From assembly GCA_013213875.1 (NCBI GenBank), contig JABSSV010000007.1, forward strand, positions 1-8,947: a stretch of DNA of 8,947 nucleotides, read 5' to 3'. The notes beneath the pieces were generated by a model. It was not told where the DNA came from. It did no database searches and saw only the letters and a list, made by a program, of their open reading frames with translations. Below are positions 1 through 7,713 of the stretch, piece after piece (the stretch's first letter is position 1; each line of letters starts with the position of its first letter). Source of the DNA: Lysobacterales bacterium (GTDB taxonomy: Bacteria; Pseudomonadota; Gammaproteobacteria; Xanthomonadales; SZUA-36). A program made the position numbers and the translations under genes.

Positions 1-3000
1 CTGCAGCACGCCGGCAGGATAGGGAAAGGGCACCTGAACACGGTAGCTAAACTGATAGCTCTCGCCAGCGGGCACCTCAGCAAACGCAGCCATGATGAAC
101 TGATCGCCCAAGCTATTGCCCGTCGAAACCGTAAAACCCGGATCCGAAGAACCGACGGAGCCTGCCACAAAGGTGCCAAGCGGATCGGGCACGTCACTAA
201 TCACAACGTTTGTCGCAGCCGCCGTGCCATTATTGACCAGACTGACCGTGTAAAGAATGTCACTGCCAGGGACCACTGGGCTATCGGTGCTGGACCAGCT
301 CTTAAGCACATCCAGCACCGGCAAAGCGAGGCTGTCGCTGGCCTGATCCGTATAATCCCGGCCCTCAGGATCAGCCTGGGGCTGGGAAGACACCGTCGCC
401 GTAGCGGTATTGATAAGGGAACTGCTTGCAGGATCAGCCAGGAGATCCATAGTAAAGCTCACGGCCAGTGACTGGCCCGGCAGCAGAACCAGCTCTGGTG
501 AAACCGCAATCGCTCCATTGATGGGACGCAGAGTCACCGTCGTTACGCCAGCGGCGGAACTTTGTAGCAGTTCAAAGCCGGGTGGCACGCTAACGACTTG
601 CATACTGTTCGCCTGCCAGACATCTTCCGGGAAGGGATCGCTGATGCGCGCACTGTAAGCCGGCGCCCGTCCATCGTTCTGCAAGAGCAGATCAACGGTC
701 ACACGCCCTGCCACCACACTGCCAAACGACTTGTTTAGCAGTGGTACCGGCTCCACCACCTCGACCCGCTCGCTGGCACTGCGGGTTTCCGGTGGCAAGG
801 GTGCTGGCAGGTCAAAACGAAGCAGCGCCTCATTGAGCAACTGCGCGCCATCGACATTGGCGAAAACCGGCGCAAACTCATCCTCATCATCTACACGGGC
901 GTTTACGTAGACTTCAATCTCGTCATCCCGGTCGGTGACCCCATCGGCCAGATTGGTCACGTCACCAAAATCGAACCTTACCGTGTTGCTGATCTTATCG
1001 ATCTGCGCCACACCAGGCCCCGTGGTACTGATGTTGGCACCCACAAAGCCAACGGCCGCATCCTGAATCAGCAGACGTCCAGCGCCAGCACTGGCAGGCA
1101 GGAGATCGGTGAGCTCAACATTTTGGGATACCCCTTCAGCTATCGTGGCGGTCAGCCGGTAACTCACCCGCTCACCCACTGCCAACTGCGTCAAGGCATC
1201 AGGCCCGCTGCCGATGTCGGTTAAAGGGTCACTGCTAAAGAGCACCTCCTTCTCCAGCCGTGCCAGTGCGCCGGCCACATACTCCAGCCGGCGAGTCGCC
1301 GTGCCAGCGCGAGCTTCCGTGGTTTCAGGGGCCGATCGCCAAAACAGTTCACTGCGATCTTGGTAGAGGCCCGGGATAGGCAGATCATTAGCGAGTTGCA
1401 CGGGAAAATCGATCACGCAGGAGCGTTGCGATAGCAGTAGCGAGGGGAAGCTAAATACCACCTCATCGGCCGCACTGGAGTCCACCCCGATGCCCGGACA
1501 GGAACTGCTGAGCGCGTCATCGGCAACCCAGCTGGCACGCGGATCAAGACGGTAGCGCAGCGTGAGATCGAAGGCCGCCGAGGAGGAGTTCAGTTGGTGC
1601 TCGATGGTGAGCCTCACGGGGACGGTTTGGCCGGCCACAACCGGCACCAGCTGGCGGCCCTGATCATCTCTGTGACGCAGCGCCAAGCGTGGCTCGACCA
1701 GGTAAAAACTGGCCCCATCGCCGGACAACAGCTTGTTGGCCTCAAGCACGGCTTCGTTAAGGAGCAAATCGCTGCCTTCCGGACGCCCCTGGTTAATATC
1801 ACGGTCCTTTACCAGGGCAATCACTTCAAACACCATCCTCCCACTACGCTCTCCAAAAAAGGTCTCGCGACTGGGATCGTTGGTTACCGTACCCAAATCC
1901 CACTCAGCCACATTGGGGAAGCCAACGCCGCCAAGCTCGCAGTTGGGAATACAATCAATGCCCGGGTCCCCGGGGAGGACGGCTTCGCTGAAAGACAGAT
2001 CACGCCCAATGGACACCAGGCGACTGGATAACAACTGCAGCTGGCCATTTCTAAACGGCAGCAAATCTTTGACCGTTGTGTTCAGCGTGACACCGTCAGG
2101 GAAGAAAGCGCTTAACTGGAAGGTGACCTCCTCGCCAATGGGCAGGGCCTCGGAGGGTGTCTCCGGGACACTGGAAGCAAGCAACTCCTTGCTAATGTTC
2201 GAATCCGCCAGTTTGATCTCCCAGGATGAACGGTCCGCATAGTTCCGTTCATCGCTGCTGGTCACAGTGTTGTCCAGGGAACGCCAGGCGAGTGTGGCGG
2301 TATTGAGAATACTGGAACCGGTAACGGCGACATCGCTGACCCGGGCCTGGAACTCGATCACGCACTGATTGCCCAGCGGGAAAGAGGACCACTCCACACT
2401 AAGGCCCGTGGCCGACTCCAGCGGACCGCTTGAAGGCGGCAGAGTACAAATAGCCCCAACCTTACTGCTACCGGGCACCAGACTGAGTTCTGCAGGCAAC
2501 TCTTCGCTCAGGAGCAGATCGAATGCGTCGGCGCGAGAGTCGAGGCGATGTTCCACCAGCAACTCATAGGTCACCACATCGCCCGCTTCCACCGCCACCT
2601 GCTCAGACTGTTTCAGCAGGTTCAGGGCCGGCTCCACCAGCCGCACCGCCGCCACATCACTGGCGTCAATGCCCGCACCGAAGGTCACCAGCGCGACGTT
2701 GTCTTCCTCATCACCCGAACGGTTTTCAGGCTGATCGACTACCCGACCGACCACTTCCAGAAAAATACGGTCCCTATCATCCACGACACCATCAACGGCA
2801 TTACTGATTGGGCCACCGAAATCGAATAGCACGGTATCTGCAAGACCATCACCGCGATAGTCATCACTGACCGTGACCAGCGGCGGGAATTGCGCCAAGG
2901 GATCAGAGAAATCCAGCCGACTATTGGCTGGCAGCGGCAAGACTTTGGTTCCCACCACCTCCATTACGACCGCCTTGTGCGGCATGGTTTCCGTAAGCTG

Positions 3001-5964
3001 GAGCTGCGTCACAGGGTCCTCGGGCAGCGTCACGGCCAGTGTGAAGGTAACCTCCTCACCAATGGCGAGTTCTTCCACACCCGCATCGGAACTGGTGTGA
3101 CGCTGCGTGCTGTCGGAAACGAATTTGGTCAGGCTGACACCAAAAATCTTGAGCTCAGCACAATCGCGCCGCAGATAACTATTGGCAGAACCTCCCGGAT
3201 CGGTCACCTTACCGGTGCGCTCTGCACCCAAGGGATTGCTCGGCGGCACTGGCAGCAGCGGATCCCGATCATCCAGACTTTCCCAGGTCGTATCCACGCA
3301 GTTAAGCACGCGATCACCGGCAGGCAAAGGTGGCTGGCCGGTGGTCTGGACTTCGATGGTACATTCCGCCCCCAGCGGAAAAAACTCCCACAAAACTTGG
3401 AGCAGATTCTCCGTTACCGTGATGCCATCCGGTTCCTTGCTGCAGTTGCGGGTAATCACCGTGCTGGGGTCAGCGCGAACACCGAAGGGAAAAAGATCTG
3501 TTACTCGCAGTTGGAACGCGTCAGTTTCTGAACCACCCTCATGGCGAACTTGGAGACTGATTGCGGCCGGTGCACCCTGATCAGCCGTCGCGGGAATAAA
3601 GCGATTTCTCAGTTCGATCACTGGTTCCACAACACGTATTGGCGCCGCCGCCACGCGCGTCTCAGCGCGACGGTCAGGTAGCTGGTAGCTGATCCGGGCC
3701 AAATTGGCTGGCTCACTGCCACTGACGTTGCCGGACCAGTTGATTACAGTCGTGGTGTAACGCAGCGTCACGGTATCATCGACCCCGTTATCCGTGTTGC
3801 TGTTGGTGAGCGTGCCGAGCCCGACGTCGCCGCTACCGGGGCCAATTCGAAGCCGTCGGTCGAGGTCCGGTGTCTGGGGAGACTCTGCCACAAACGCGGC
3901 GTTAGCCAATACAGCCGAGTCAAATGCGCCTTCCGAACTGCTCACACCAGGCGCACCGTCAATGCTGTTAAGCGACACGAAGGCCAGCCCCCGATCCAAA
4001 AGATCTTCAAACCGGGCTTCCGGCGTCACGCCCTCCGGCAACCGAATGACCACTTCATAGTCAACCAACTCCCCGATATGCGCGGTATCAGGAGCACCGG
4101 AGTAGTTGGGGATAACAGCGACGCGGCGCTTGGTGATAGAAGGCAACGCGACGGTTAGGCGCGCATCATCCGTGCTCTCCGGAAAGCGCTGTGGCGAGCC
4201 TGGGGTCGAACTGTAGAGCACACGAGCGGTGGATAGGATGTCCTCACCGACGCGCACGTCCGCAGCCAGAATGCAACGCTGGGTTAGCAATATCGTATCG
4301 CCGGCAAAGGGAGCACCGCCGGCCGGTGGCACCTGATCATTACCGGGTAAGGGCCCGTCAATGACAATACCGTCCTGCAAACGGCTGCCGGTGAAATTCA
4401 GCGGCGTGCCCAGTGCGTTGACCACATCCGCCGCGTCCAGTTCCAAACACTGCAGCCGGGGGTTCTCGGGCGCATCAATGAATAGATTAAAGGCTGATTT
4501 ACTGCCGAGATTCTCGATCGTTGTAACGATGGTCACCTGATCGGCGGCATCCACATCAATTGCATCGGAGTCGACCAGCGCCAGTGAGGGGTCTGCGGGC
4601 GGTGCGGGAACGATGGCCGCCGCGGGGTTATCGATGGCATAAACCCCCTGTGTCAGGCGTAACTCGGGCGCGCCGACACGAAACTCCGTCGCATGCGCCT
4701 GGCGATCCACTTCACCGGCCGAGTTGATGGTACTGGCCTCCAGCAGATTGGTCAGGAACAAACCATCCGAGAAGGGCTGATCGGTGATCTGGATCGTTAG
4801 ATCAACCGCCACCTTCGCACCGGTCTGTTCGCTAATGGTGCCAAAATCAAATCGGATTGAATTGTTACTGGCATCCGTGGAAACCGACGGTTGTTTTTGT
4901 AGAAACGGTGGCGGTGCCAGCGACCAGCGCGTTGACGAATCGGTGACGAAAGCAGCGGGCAAAGGCAGATAGTCAGTCAGCACCACATCAAAGGTGTCGC
5001 CAGAAGGAACATCCATCTGTAGACGGAAGGTAAGCTCATCGCCCGGCTTGAAGGAATTGGGTGCCGGTACCGGGAGTAGCAGCGTCTTATCAGAATCGGT
5101 CGCTTCAATGCTTGCATCGGCACTTGAGCCATTGTTGTCGCTAGCGCCATCTGAATGCGTAAACTCGCTATTCACCGAGTTACCAAGTACATCCTCTGCC
5201 GCGACCGGGCTGCCATCACTGAAGACCTGCAGCACCTCGGCTCGGTACACGACCCGCCCCCGGGCTCCCGTTGCAACCGTCACGCCAGCCAGCGAGGCAA
5301 TATCCCACTCCAAACGGGTCCCCGCTGCGGTACTCAGCACCGCATCGGGTGGAAATGGCACGCGCGCACCATCCAGTATCAGTTCCGCGCTGCCCGGCAC
5401 AAAACGAAGCCCATCATCCAGATCATCACTGAAGGTCAGCTGCGTGAGGCTGTCATCGCTGTCATAATCGGTGACGCGAAATCGAATAGAAAACTCCAGT
5501 TCCTCACCAGGCGCAACGGTCCATGGCGTCACCGTCTTATGAACCGCCACATGCACGGCCCGAACGACCTCCGCGTCCACCTGGTCATAGCTCACACCGC
5601 CGTATTCAAATGCAATCTCAGCCTCGTTATTGATAATGCGATCGAGGCCAGGATCAGCGCTTGTGGGCGTAGCCGTCTCGTCCAGAATATCGGTAATATA
5701 GACAGGCAAAGTTACCACCAGATCCTCTTCCGAGGCCGTGCCGGTAATGGAAACGCAGGTGATATTAAGATTGCCGCCAGATACCGGGGGCGCATTGGGC
5801 TGCTGCGCGCGCAAACACAGAATACCCTGGGCCGCATCAATCGTTATGGGGTCCCCTGTCCACTGCAGTTCCGGCGGCAGTGTATCTCGCAGCTGAAAGT
5901 TAAAGATCTGGATTCCATCGGACAGGTCGACAGCAAAGCGATAATCGAAGCTATGAGAAGGCCC
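1..5964 (-). repeat. Tandem Ig-like protein units, about 13 copies, period about 160 residues, alternating in two types
   Basis: I aligned the conserved Gly (or its equivalent) in the xxGDxVTYxL-type opening strand of each unit. It falls at residues 214, 366, 521, 688, 844, 1010, 1182, 1341, 1490, 1658, 1810, 1966 and 2113. Successive gaps are 152, 155, 167, 156, 166, 172, 159, 149, 168, 152, 156 and 147. From about residue 840 onward two types clearly alternate. Type A is introduced by VVEP or LVEP (starting at 991, 1322, 1635 and 1949). Type B is introduced by IGE(E/L/R)V (Gly at 844, 1182, 1490 and 1810). Units are diverged in sequence, so this is old duplication and not a recent DNA-level tandem array. 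The first units are the most degenerate and their assignment is less certain. Confidence 0.75.
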
Positions 5965-6603
5965 CGGCGGTCGTTCTCCTTCGTTCACCAGCGCTTCTTT
6001 ATCCAGACGCGCCACCTGGGGCGTGATGCTTTCCGAATCGATATCAAGCCCGGTGACCGGCCCATTATCCCCGGTCGGAGAGTCCCCAAATTCAAAGCCT
6101 GGCAAAAACTCGACCAACAGTGGCACCCCCAATTCCGCGCCCTCTTTCACGCGTAAACAGGCCTCTGCAACCAACGCCGGCTGGCCCTCTAGCACGGAAC
6201 CGATAGGCAAGCGCACCAGAAAGGCACCGCCACCTTCAACCCCTGGCACGGGGCGTTGTGATATGGGATCTATCACCACGCCCGTGTTGTTGATCTTGCC
6301 CAGGTCCTCAACGGGTATGGGAACATCAAGAAAGTCGATACCCGATACCACCTCCACCTCGGGCGGCGTAGTGACCAGGTAGTAAGGCCCATAACCCGGC
6401 GTGCTATCCACATTGCTGAATTTAACCAGCGGACAAAACACCTCACCGATGAGCGGCTCTGCCGCCAATCCCTCATAGCTCAGGGCCGGAACCTGAGCGA
6501 TCGCTGGCACCCGGAAGATCGCACAAACCAACAGACAAAAGCCCCATAGCGCCCGCCGTGTGGCAAGCCATCTTAATGGGGTATTAGGGGACATTACTCT
6601 CAT
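1..6603 (-). CDS. Giant secreted DUF11/isopeptide-type repeat protein (surface adhesin or stalk), 3' end missing
   Basis: Reading the minus strand from 6603 to 1 gives 2201 codons with no stop, and the gene continues past the left edge. The N-terminus is a typical Sec signal peptide: Arg-rich start, hydrophobic core around residues 18-30, likely cleavage after the AIA at 34-36. Residues 37 to about 190 form a unique domain. About 13 beta-rich units of roughly 150-170 residues follow, with DUF11 hallmarks such as VVPGSDILYTVSLVNNG (around 2110), 'LTDLLP'-type strands and 'INTATATV' ends. The composition is acidic and Lys-poor. Proteins of this family are exported and act as surface adhesins or spacers, some with Lys-Asn isopeptide bonds; adhesion here is inference. 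The start is the first ATG after an in-frame stop (TAA at 6621-6619). ATG at 6594 is an alternative, and neither has a strong Shine-Dalgarno. The missing C-terminus would show how it is anchored. Confidence 0.9.
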   Translation of the reverse strand, partial: MRVMSPNTPLRWLATRRALWGFCLLVCAIFRVPAIAQVPALSYEGLAAEPLIGEVFCPLVKFSNVDSTPGYGPYYLVTTPPEVEVVSGIDFLDVPIPVEDLGKINNTGVVIDPISQRPVPGVEGGGAFLVRLPIGSVLEGQPALVAEACLRVKEGAELGVPLLVEFLPGFEFGDSPTGDNGPVTGLDIDSESITPQVARLDKEALVNEGERPPGPSHSFDYRFAVDLSDGIQIFNFQLRDTLPPELQWTGDPITIDAAQGILCLRAQQPNAPPVSGGNLNITCVSITGTASEEDLVVTLPVYITDILDETATPTSADPGLDRIINNEAEIAFEYGGVSYDQVDAEVVRAVHVAVHKTVTPWTVAPGEELEFSIRFRVTDYDSDDSLTQLTFSDDLDDGLRFVPGSAELILDGARVPFPPDAVLSTAAGTRLEWDIASLAGVTVATGARGRVVYRAEVLQVFSDGSPVAAEDVLGNSVNSEFTHSDGASDNNGSSADASIEATDSDKTLLLPVPAPNSFKPGDELTFRLQMDVPSGDTFDVVLTDYLPLPAAFVTDSSTRWSLAPPPFLQKQPSVSTDASNNSIRFDFGTISEQTGAKVAVDLTIQITDQPFSDGLFLTNLLEASTINSAGEVDRQAHATEFRVGAPELRLTQGVYAIDNPAAAIVPAPPADPSLALVDSDAIDVDAADQVTIVTTIENLGSKSAFNLFIDAPENPRLQCLELDAADVVNALGTPLNFTGSRLQDGIVIDGPLPGNDQVPPAGGAPFAGDTILLTQRCILAADVRVGEDILSTARVLYSSTPGSPQRFPESTDDARLTVALPSITKRRVAVIPNYSGAPDTAHIGELVDYEVVIRLPEGVTPEARFEDLLDRGLAFVSLNSIDGAPGVSSSEGAFDSAVLANAAFVAESPQTPDLDRRLRIGPGSGDVGLGTLTNSNTDNGVDDTVTLRYTTTVINWSGNVSGSEPANLARISYQLPDRRAETRVAAAPIRVVEPVIELRNRFIPATADQGAPAAISLQVRHEGGSETDAFQLRVTDLFPFGVRADPSTVITRNCSKEPDGITVTENLLQVLWEFFPLGAECTIEVQTTGQPPLPAGDRVLNCVDTTWESLDDRDPLLPVPPSNPLGAERTGKVTDPGGSANSYLRRDCAELKIFGVSLTKFVSDSTQRHTSSDAGVEELAIGEEVTFTLAVTLPEDPVTQLQLTETMPHKAVVMEVVGTKVLPLPANSRLDFSDPLAQFPPLVTVSDDYRGDGLADTVLFDFGGPISNAVDGVVDDRDRIFLEVVGRVVDQPENRSGDEEDNVALVTFGAGIDASDVAAVRLVEPALNLLKQSEQVAVEAGDVVTYELLVEHRLDSRADAFDLLLSEELPAELSLVPGSSKVGAICTLPPSSGPLESATGLSVEWSSFPLGNQCVIEFQARVSDVAVTGSSILNTATLAWRSLDNTVTSSDERNYADRSSWEIKLADSNISKELLASSVPETPSEALPIGEEVTFQLSAFFPDGVTLNTTVKDLLPFRNGQLQLLSSRLVSIGRDLSFSEAVLPGDPGIDCIPNCELGGVGFPNVAEWDLGTVTNDPSRETFFGERSGRMVFEVIALVKDRDINQGRPEGSDLLLNEAVLEANKLLSGDGASFYLVEPRLALRHRDDQGRQLVPVVAGQTVPVRLTIEHQLNSSSAAFDLTLRYRLDPRASWVADDALSSSCPGIGVDSSAADEVVFSFPSLLLSQRSCVIDFPVQLANDLPIPGLYQDRSELFWRSAPETTEARAGTATRRLEYVAGALARLEKEVLFSSDPLTDIGSGPDALTQLAVGERVSYRLTATIAEGVSQNVELTDLLPASAGAGRLLIQDAAVGFVGANISTTGPGVAQIDKISNTVRFDFGDVTNLADGVTDRDDEIEVYVNARVDDEDEFAPVFANVDGAQLLNEALLRFDLPAPLPPETRSASERVEVVEPVPLLNKSFGSVVAGRVTVDLLLQNDGRAPAYSARISDPFPEDVWQANSMQVVSVPPGFELLQSSAAGVTTVTLRPINGAIAVSPELVLLPGQSLAVSFTMDLLADPASSSLINTATATVSSQPQADPEGRDYTDQASDSLALPVLDVLKSWSSTDSPVVPGSDILYTVSLVNNGTAAATNVVISDVPDPLGTFVAGSVGSSDPGFTVSTGNSLGDQFIMAAFAEVPAGESYQFSYRVQVPFPYPAGVLQ
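6030..6495 (-). other. Unique N-terminal domain of the giant protein (about residues 37-190)
   Basis: Directly after the predicted signal peptidase site comes a stretch that does not follow the repeat pattern. It contains FCPLVKFSNVDSTPGYGPYY near its start, then GGGAFLVRLPIGSVLEGQP, then a Cys in EACLRVKEG, and it ends near a GPVTGLDIDSESITPQV segment leading into the first repeat unit. Such heads resemble a conversion from 'fluid partner' beta domains seen at the start of other long DUF11 proteins, but I cannot name a family. Two cysteines (one in FCPL, one in EACL) may form a disulfide. This would be the free tip if the protein is anchored at its C-terminus, which is inference. Confidence 0.5.
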
Positions 6604-6726
6604 TAGCGGGGGAACATTTTATTTATGGCGCACCGGCGCGCTGTCTTTTTCTTTAACAACCGGAGTTGCCACCAGGAACGGTTCAGTTAAAAGTCGTTCG
6701 TAATACGCAAGCGCATCTATAAAAGG
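6604..6726 (-). promoter_or_regulatory. Long 5' leader of the giant gene
   Basis: About 125 nt separate the predicted transcription start from the start codon. In the minus-strand reading this leader contains AACCG...CGGTT arms that could form a stem with a long loop (around 6659-6684), an A-rich run GTTAAAGAAAAAGACAG (around 6641-6657), and a GC-rich self-complementary patch (around 6629-6641). A short five-codon frame, ATG TTC CCC CGC TAA (6617-6603), overlaps the start: its TAA ends in the A of the main ATG, and it could tune translation. I recognise no known riboswitch class here. Regulation by this leader is inference. Confidence 0.25.
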
Positions 6727-6732
6727 CTGCCT

Positions 6733-6761
6733 ATTTTAGCAATTCACACTTTTCGTGACAG
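6733..6761 (-). promoter_or_regulatory. Sigma-70-like promoter of the giant surface protein gene
   Basis: On the minus strand a -35 box CTGTCA (6761-6756; 4 of 6 bases match TTGACA) is followed by 17 bases and then a -10 box TAAAAT (6738-6733; 5 of 6 match TATAAT). Transcription would start near 6726, giving a leader of about 125 nt before the ATG at 6603. It is the best promoter-like pair in the gap and points at the large gene. It also lies across the possible start of the convergent small membrane ORF on the plus strand. Not shown experimentally. Confidence 0.5.
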
Positions 6762-6953
6762 CTCTAATTAAGCTTTTTTGGTCTACTCGGATGGCTTGCG
6801 CTGTGCCTTGCTGGCACGGTCTTTGAGCCCCGCTGGCAAGGGGCCCCAGAGATTTTTATTCAGATTCACGGCGCACTATTATTGCTTCTGGCCCTGGTCA
6901 GGACCGCTTTACTGGCCAGTGTCGTTCGAGAGCACCTGGAAAACTCAAGCTAG
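6755..6953 (+). pseudogene. Possible small two-helix membrane protein gene, frameshifted at a T6 run
   Basis: A GTG at 6755 opens VTALIKLF and then runs out of frame after the six-T run at 6774-6779, reaching TGA soon after. Omitting one T joins it to the open frame that runs to TAG at 6951-6953. The joined product is 65 residues with a hydrophobic stretch across the junction (LIKLFGLLGWLALCLAG), a short loop with FEPRWQGAPE, a second helix (GALLLLLALVRTALLASVV) and a charged tail (REHLENSS). The hydrophobic match on both sides of the slip is the main evidence. A TATAAA at 6718-6723 could be a -10 box, but there is no good -35 and no clear Shine-Dalgarno. The stop overlaps the convergent peptidase stop within GCTAGC. 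It may be a real gene with a sequence error, a decayed gene, or chance. I recognise no family. Confidence 0.3.
6803..6919. repeat. Cluster of three inverted repeats downstream of the peptidase gene
   Basis: Three stem-capable inverted repeats lie close together. GTGCC/GGCAC (6803-6807 and 6813-6817) has a 5-nt loop. GCCCC/GGGGC (around 6827-6844) has an 8-nt loop. CTGGCC/GGCCAG (6888-6893 and 6914-6919) encloses a nested GGTC/GACC pair. None is followed by a proper T run on the minus strand, so a classical Rho-independent terminator for the peptidase transcript is not convincing. On the plus strand the GCCCC/GGGGC stem is followed at a distance by ATTTTTATT. Confidence 0.3.
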
Positions 6954-7633
6954 CGTCGCACCAGAGCCCACCAACGCGCCACGTTCAGCAGGCTCATAAG
7001 CGATACGGACACGTAGGTGAGCGCTGCGGCCCAAAGAATCCTGCGGGCATGGCAATGATCGCTCGCGAGTAAGATACCAGGACGCTTGAGCAGCGGCATG
7101 GCGCGGGCAAAAGAGGCGTCCAACTCGGTTGGCAGCGTCACCATGTGGACCAGGGTAGATGCCCCTAGCGTCATCAAACCACCCAGAATCAGCAGCAGCG
7201 TGATGCCCGGCAAGCGCAGCACCACAGCCAACAGAGGCGCGCCAAGTAAAACCAGTGCACCGAGGCGCTCCAGGGGCTGTAAGCACTGCACCAGGCGCGT
7301 ACGCCAGAGTAGTGGCGTGTAGCCTCCGGCATGCTGCAGCGCATGACCCACCTCATGGGCAGCTACGGTAATCGCCGTTAACGACTTGCCATGAAAACGC
7401 TCTGGCGCCAGCCGCACCGTGCGTGTCGTCGGGTCATAATGATCACCCCGATCCGTCTCCTCCACCGGCACCGCCTGCAAACCACGTTCATCCAGAAGAT
7501 GGCGAGCAAGCTCTGCCCCGGTAGATGGATAACGTTCCGCCGGGTGGCTGTAGCGGCGCATGATGCGCCGTACCCACCAGGCGGGCGCATACACCAGCGC
7601 TATGACAAGGCCAATCAACAACAGATAGATCAT
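6950..7633 (-). CDS. YugP-type membrane zinc metallopeptidase (Zn_peptidase_2 family)
   Basis: The 227-residue product is a membrane peptidase of the YugP/Zn_peptidase_2 family (PF04298). Residues 1-20 form an N-terminal membrane anchor. GDHYDPTTRTVRLAPE (63-78) precedes the helix with the zinc-binding HEVGH at 93-97, where H93 and H97 would bind zinc and E94 would be the catalytic base. Hydrophobic segments lie near 124-141, 143-163 and 197-216. TLPTELDAS (167-175) is the family's conserved downstream motif, with E170 a likely third ligand. Length fits the family. Substrates are not known with certainty; a role in envelope protein turnover is inference. ATG at 7633 is the first possible start after an in-frame TAG (7645-7643), with only a weak AGG upstream. 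It lies 80 nt after the small lipoprotein gene on the same strand, probably on the same transcript. Confidence 0.9.
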   Translation of the reverse strand: MIYLLLIGLVIALVYAPAWWVRRIMRRYSHPAERYPSTGAELARHLLDERGLQAVPVEETDRGDHYDPTTRTVRLAPERFHGKSLTAITVAAHEVGHALQHAGGYTPLLWRTRLVQCLQPLERLGALVLLGAPLLAVVLRLPGITLLLILGGLMTLGASTLVHMVTLPTELDASFARAMPLLKRPGILLASDHCHARRILWAAALTYVSVSLMSLLNVARWWALVRR

Positions 7634-7713
7634 GGGATCAGCCTAAACCCGTCCCCGTCAACGCTGCGCAGTGAGCAACGGGCATCCCTGTGCGTCCAGC
7701 CGTCATGGTTCCG

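Noticed and set aside
1594..2242. Overlapping plus-strand frames of 145 and 169 codons
   Set aside because: They lie fully inside the giant gene, overlap each other in different frames, and show no start signal or domain.
2890..3531. Plus-strand open frame of 213 codons
   Set aside because: Same codon-aligned antisense effect within the giant gene, with no recognisable protein features.
5155..6156. Plus-strand open frame of 333 codons
   Set aside because: It is the codon-aligned antisense of the giant gene. It stays open because the sense gene rarely uses CTA, TTA or TCA. Its product is Arg/His-rich with no domain, while the minus strand has a signal peptide and clear repeats.
6659..6684. 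Cyclic-di-GMP riboswitch in the giant gene leader (suggested by a GGCAACTCCGG-like stretch)
   Set aside because: The conserved core and paired helices of that class could not be laid out; only an isolated short similarity is present.
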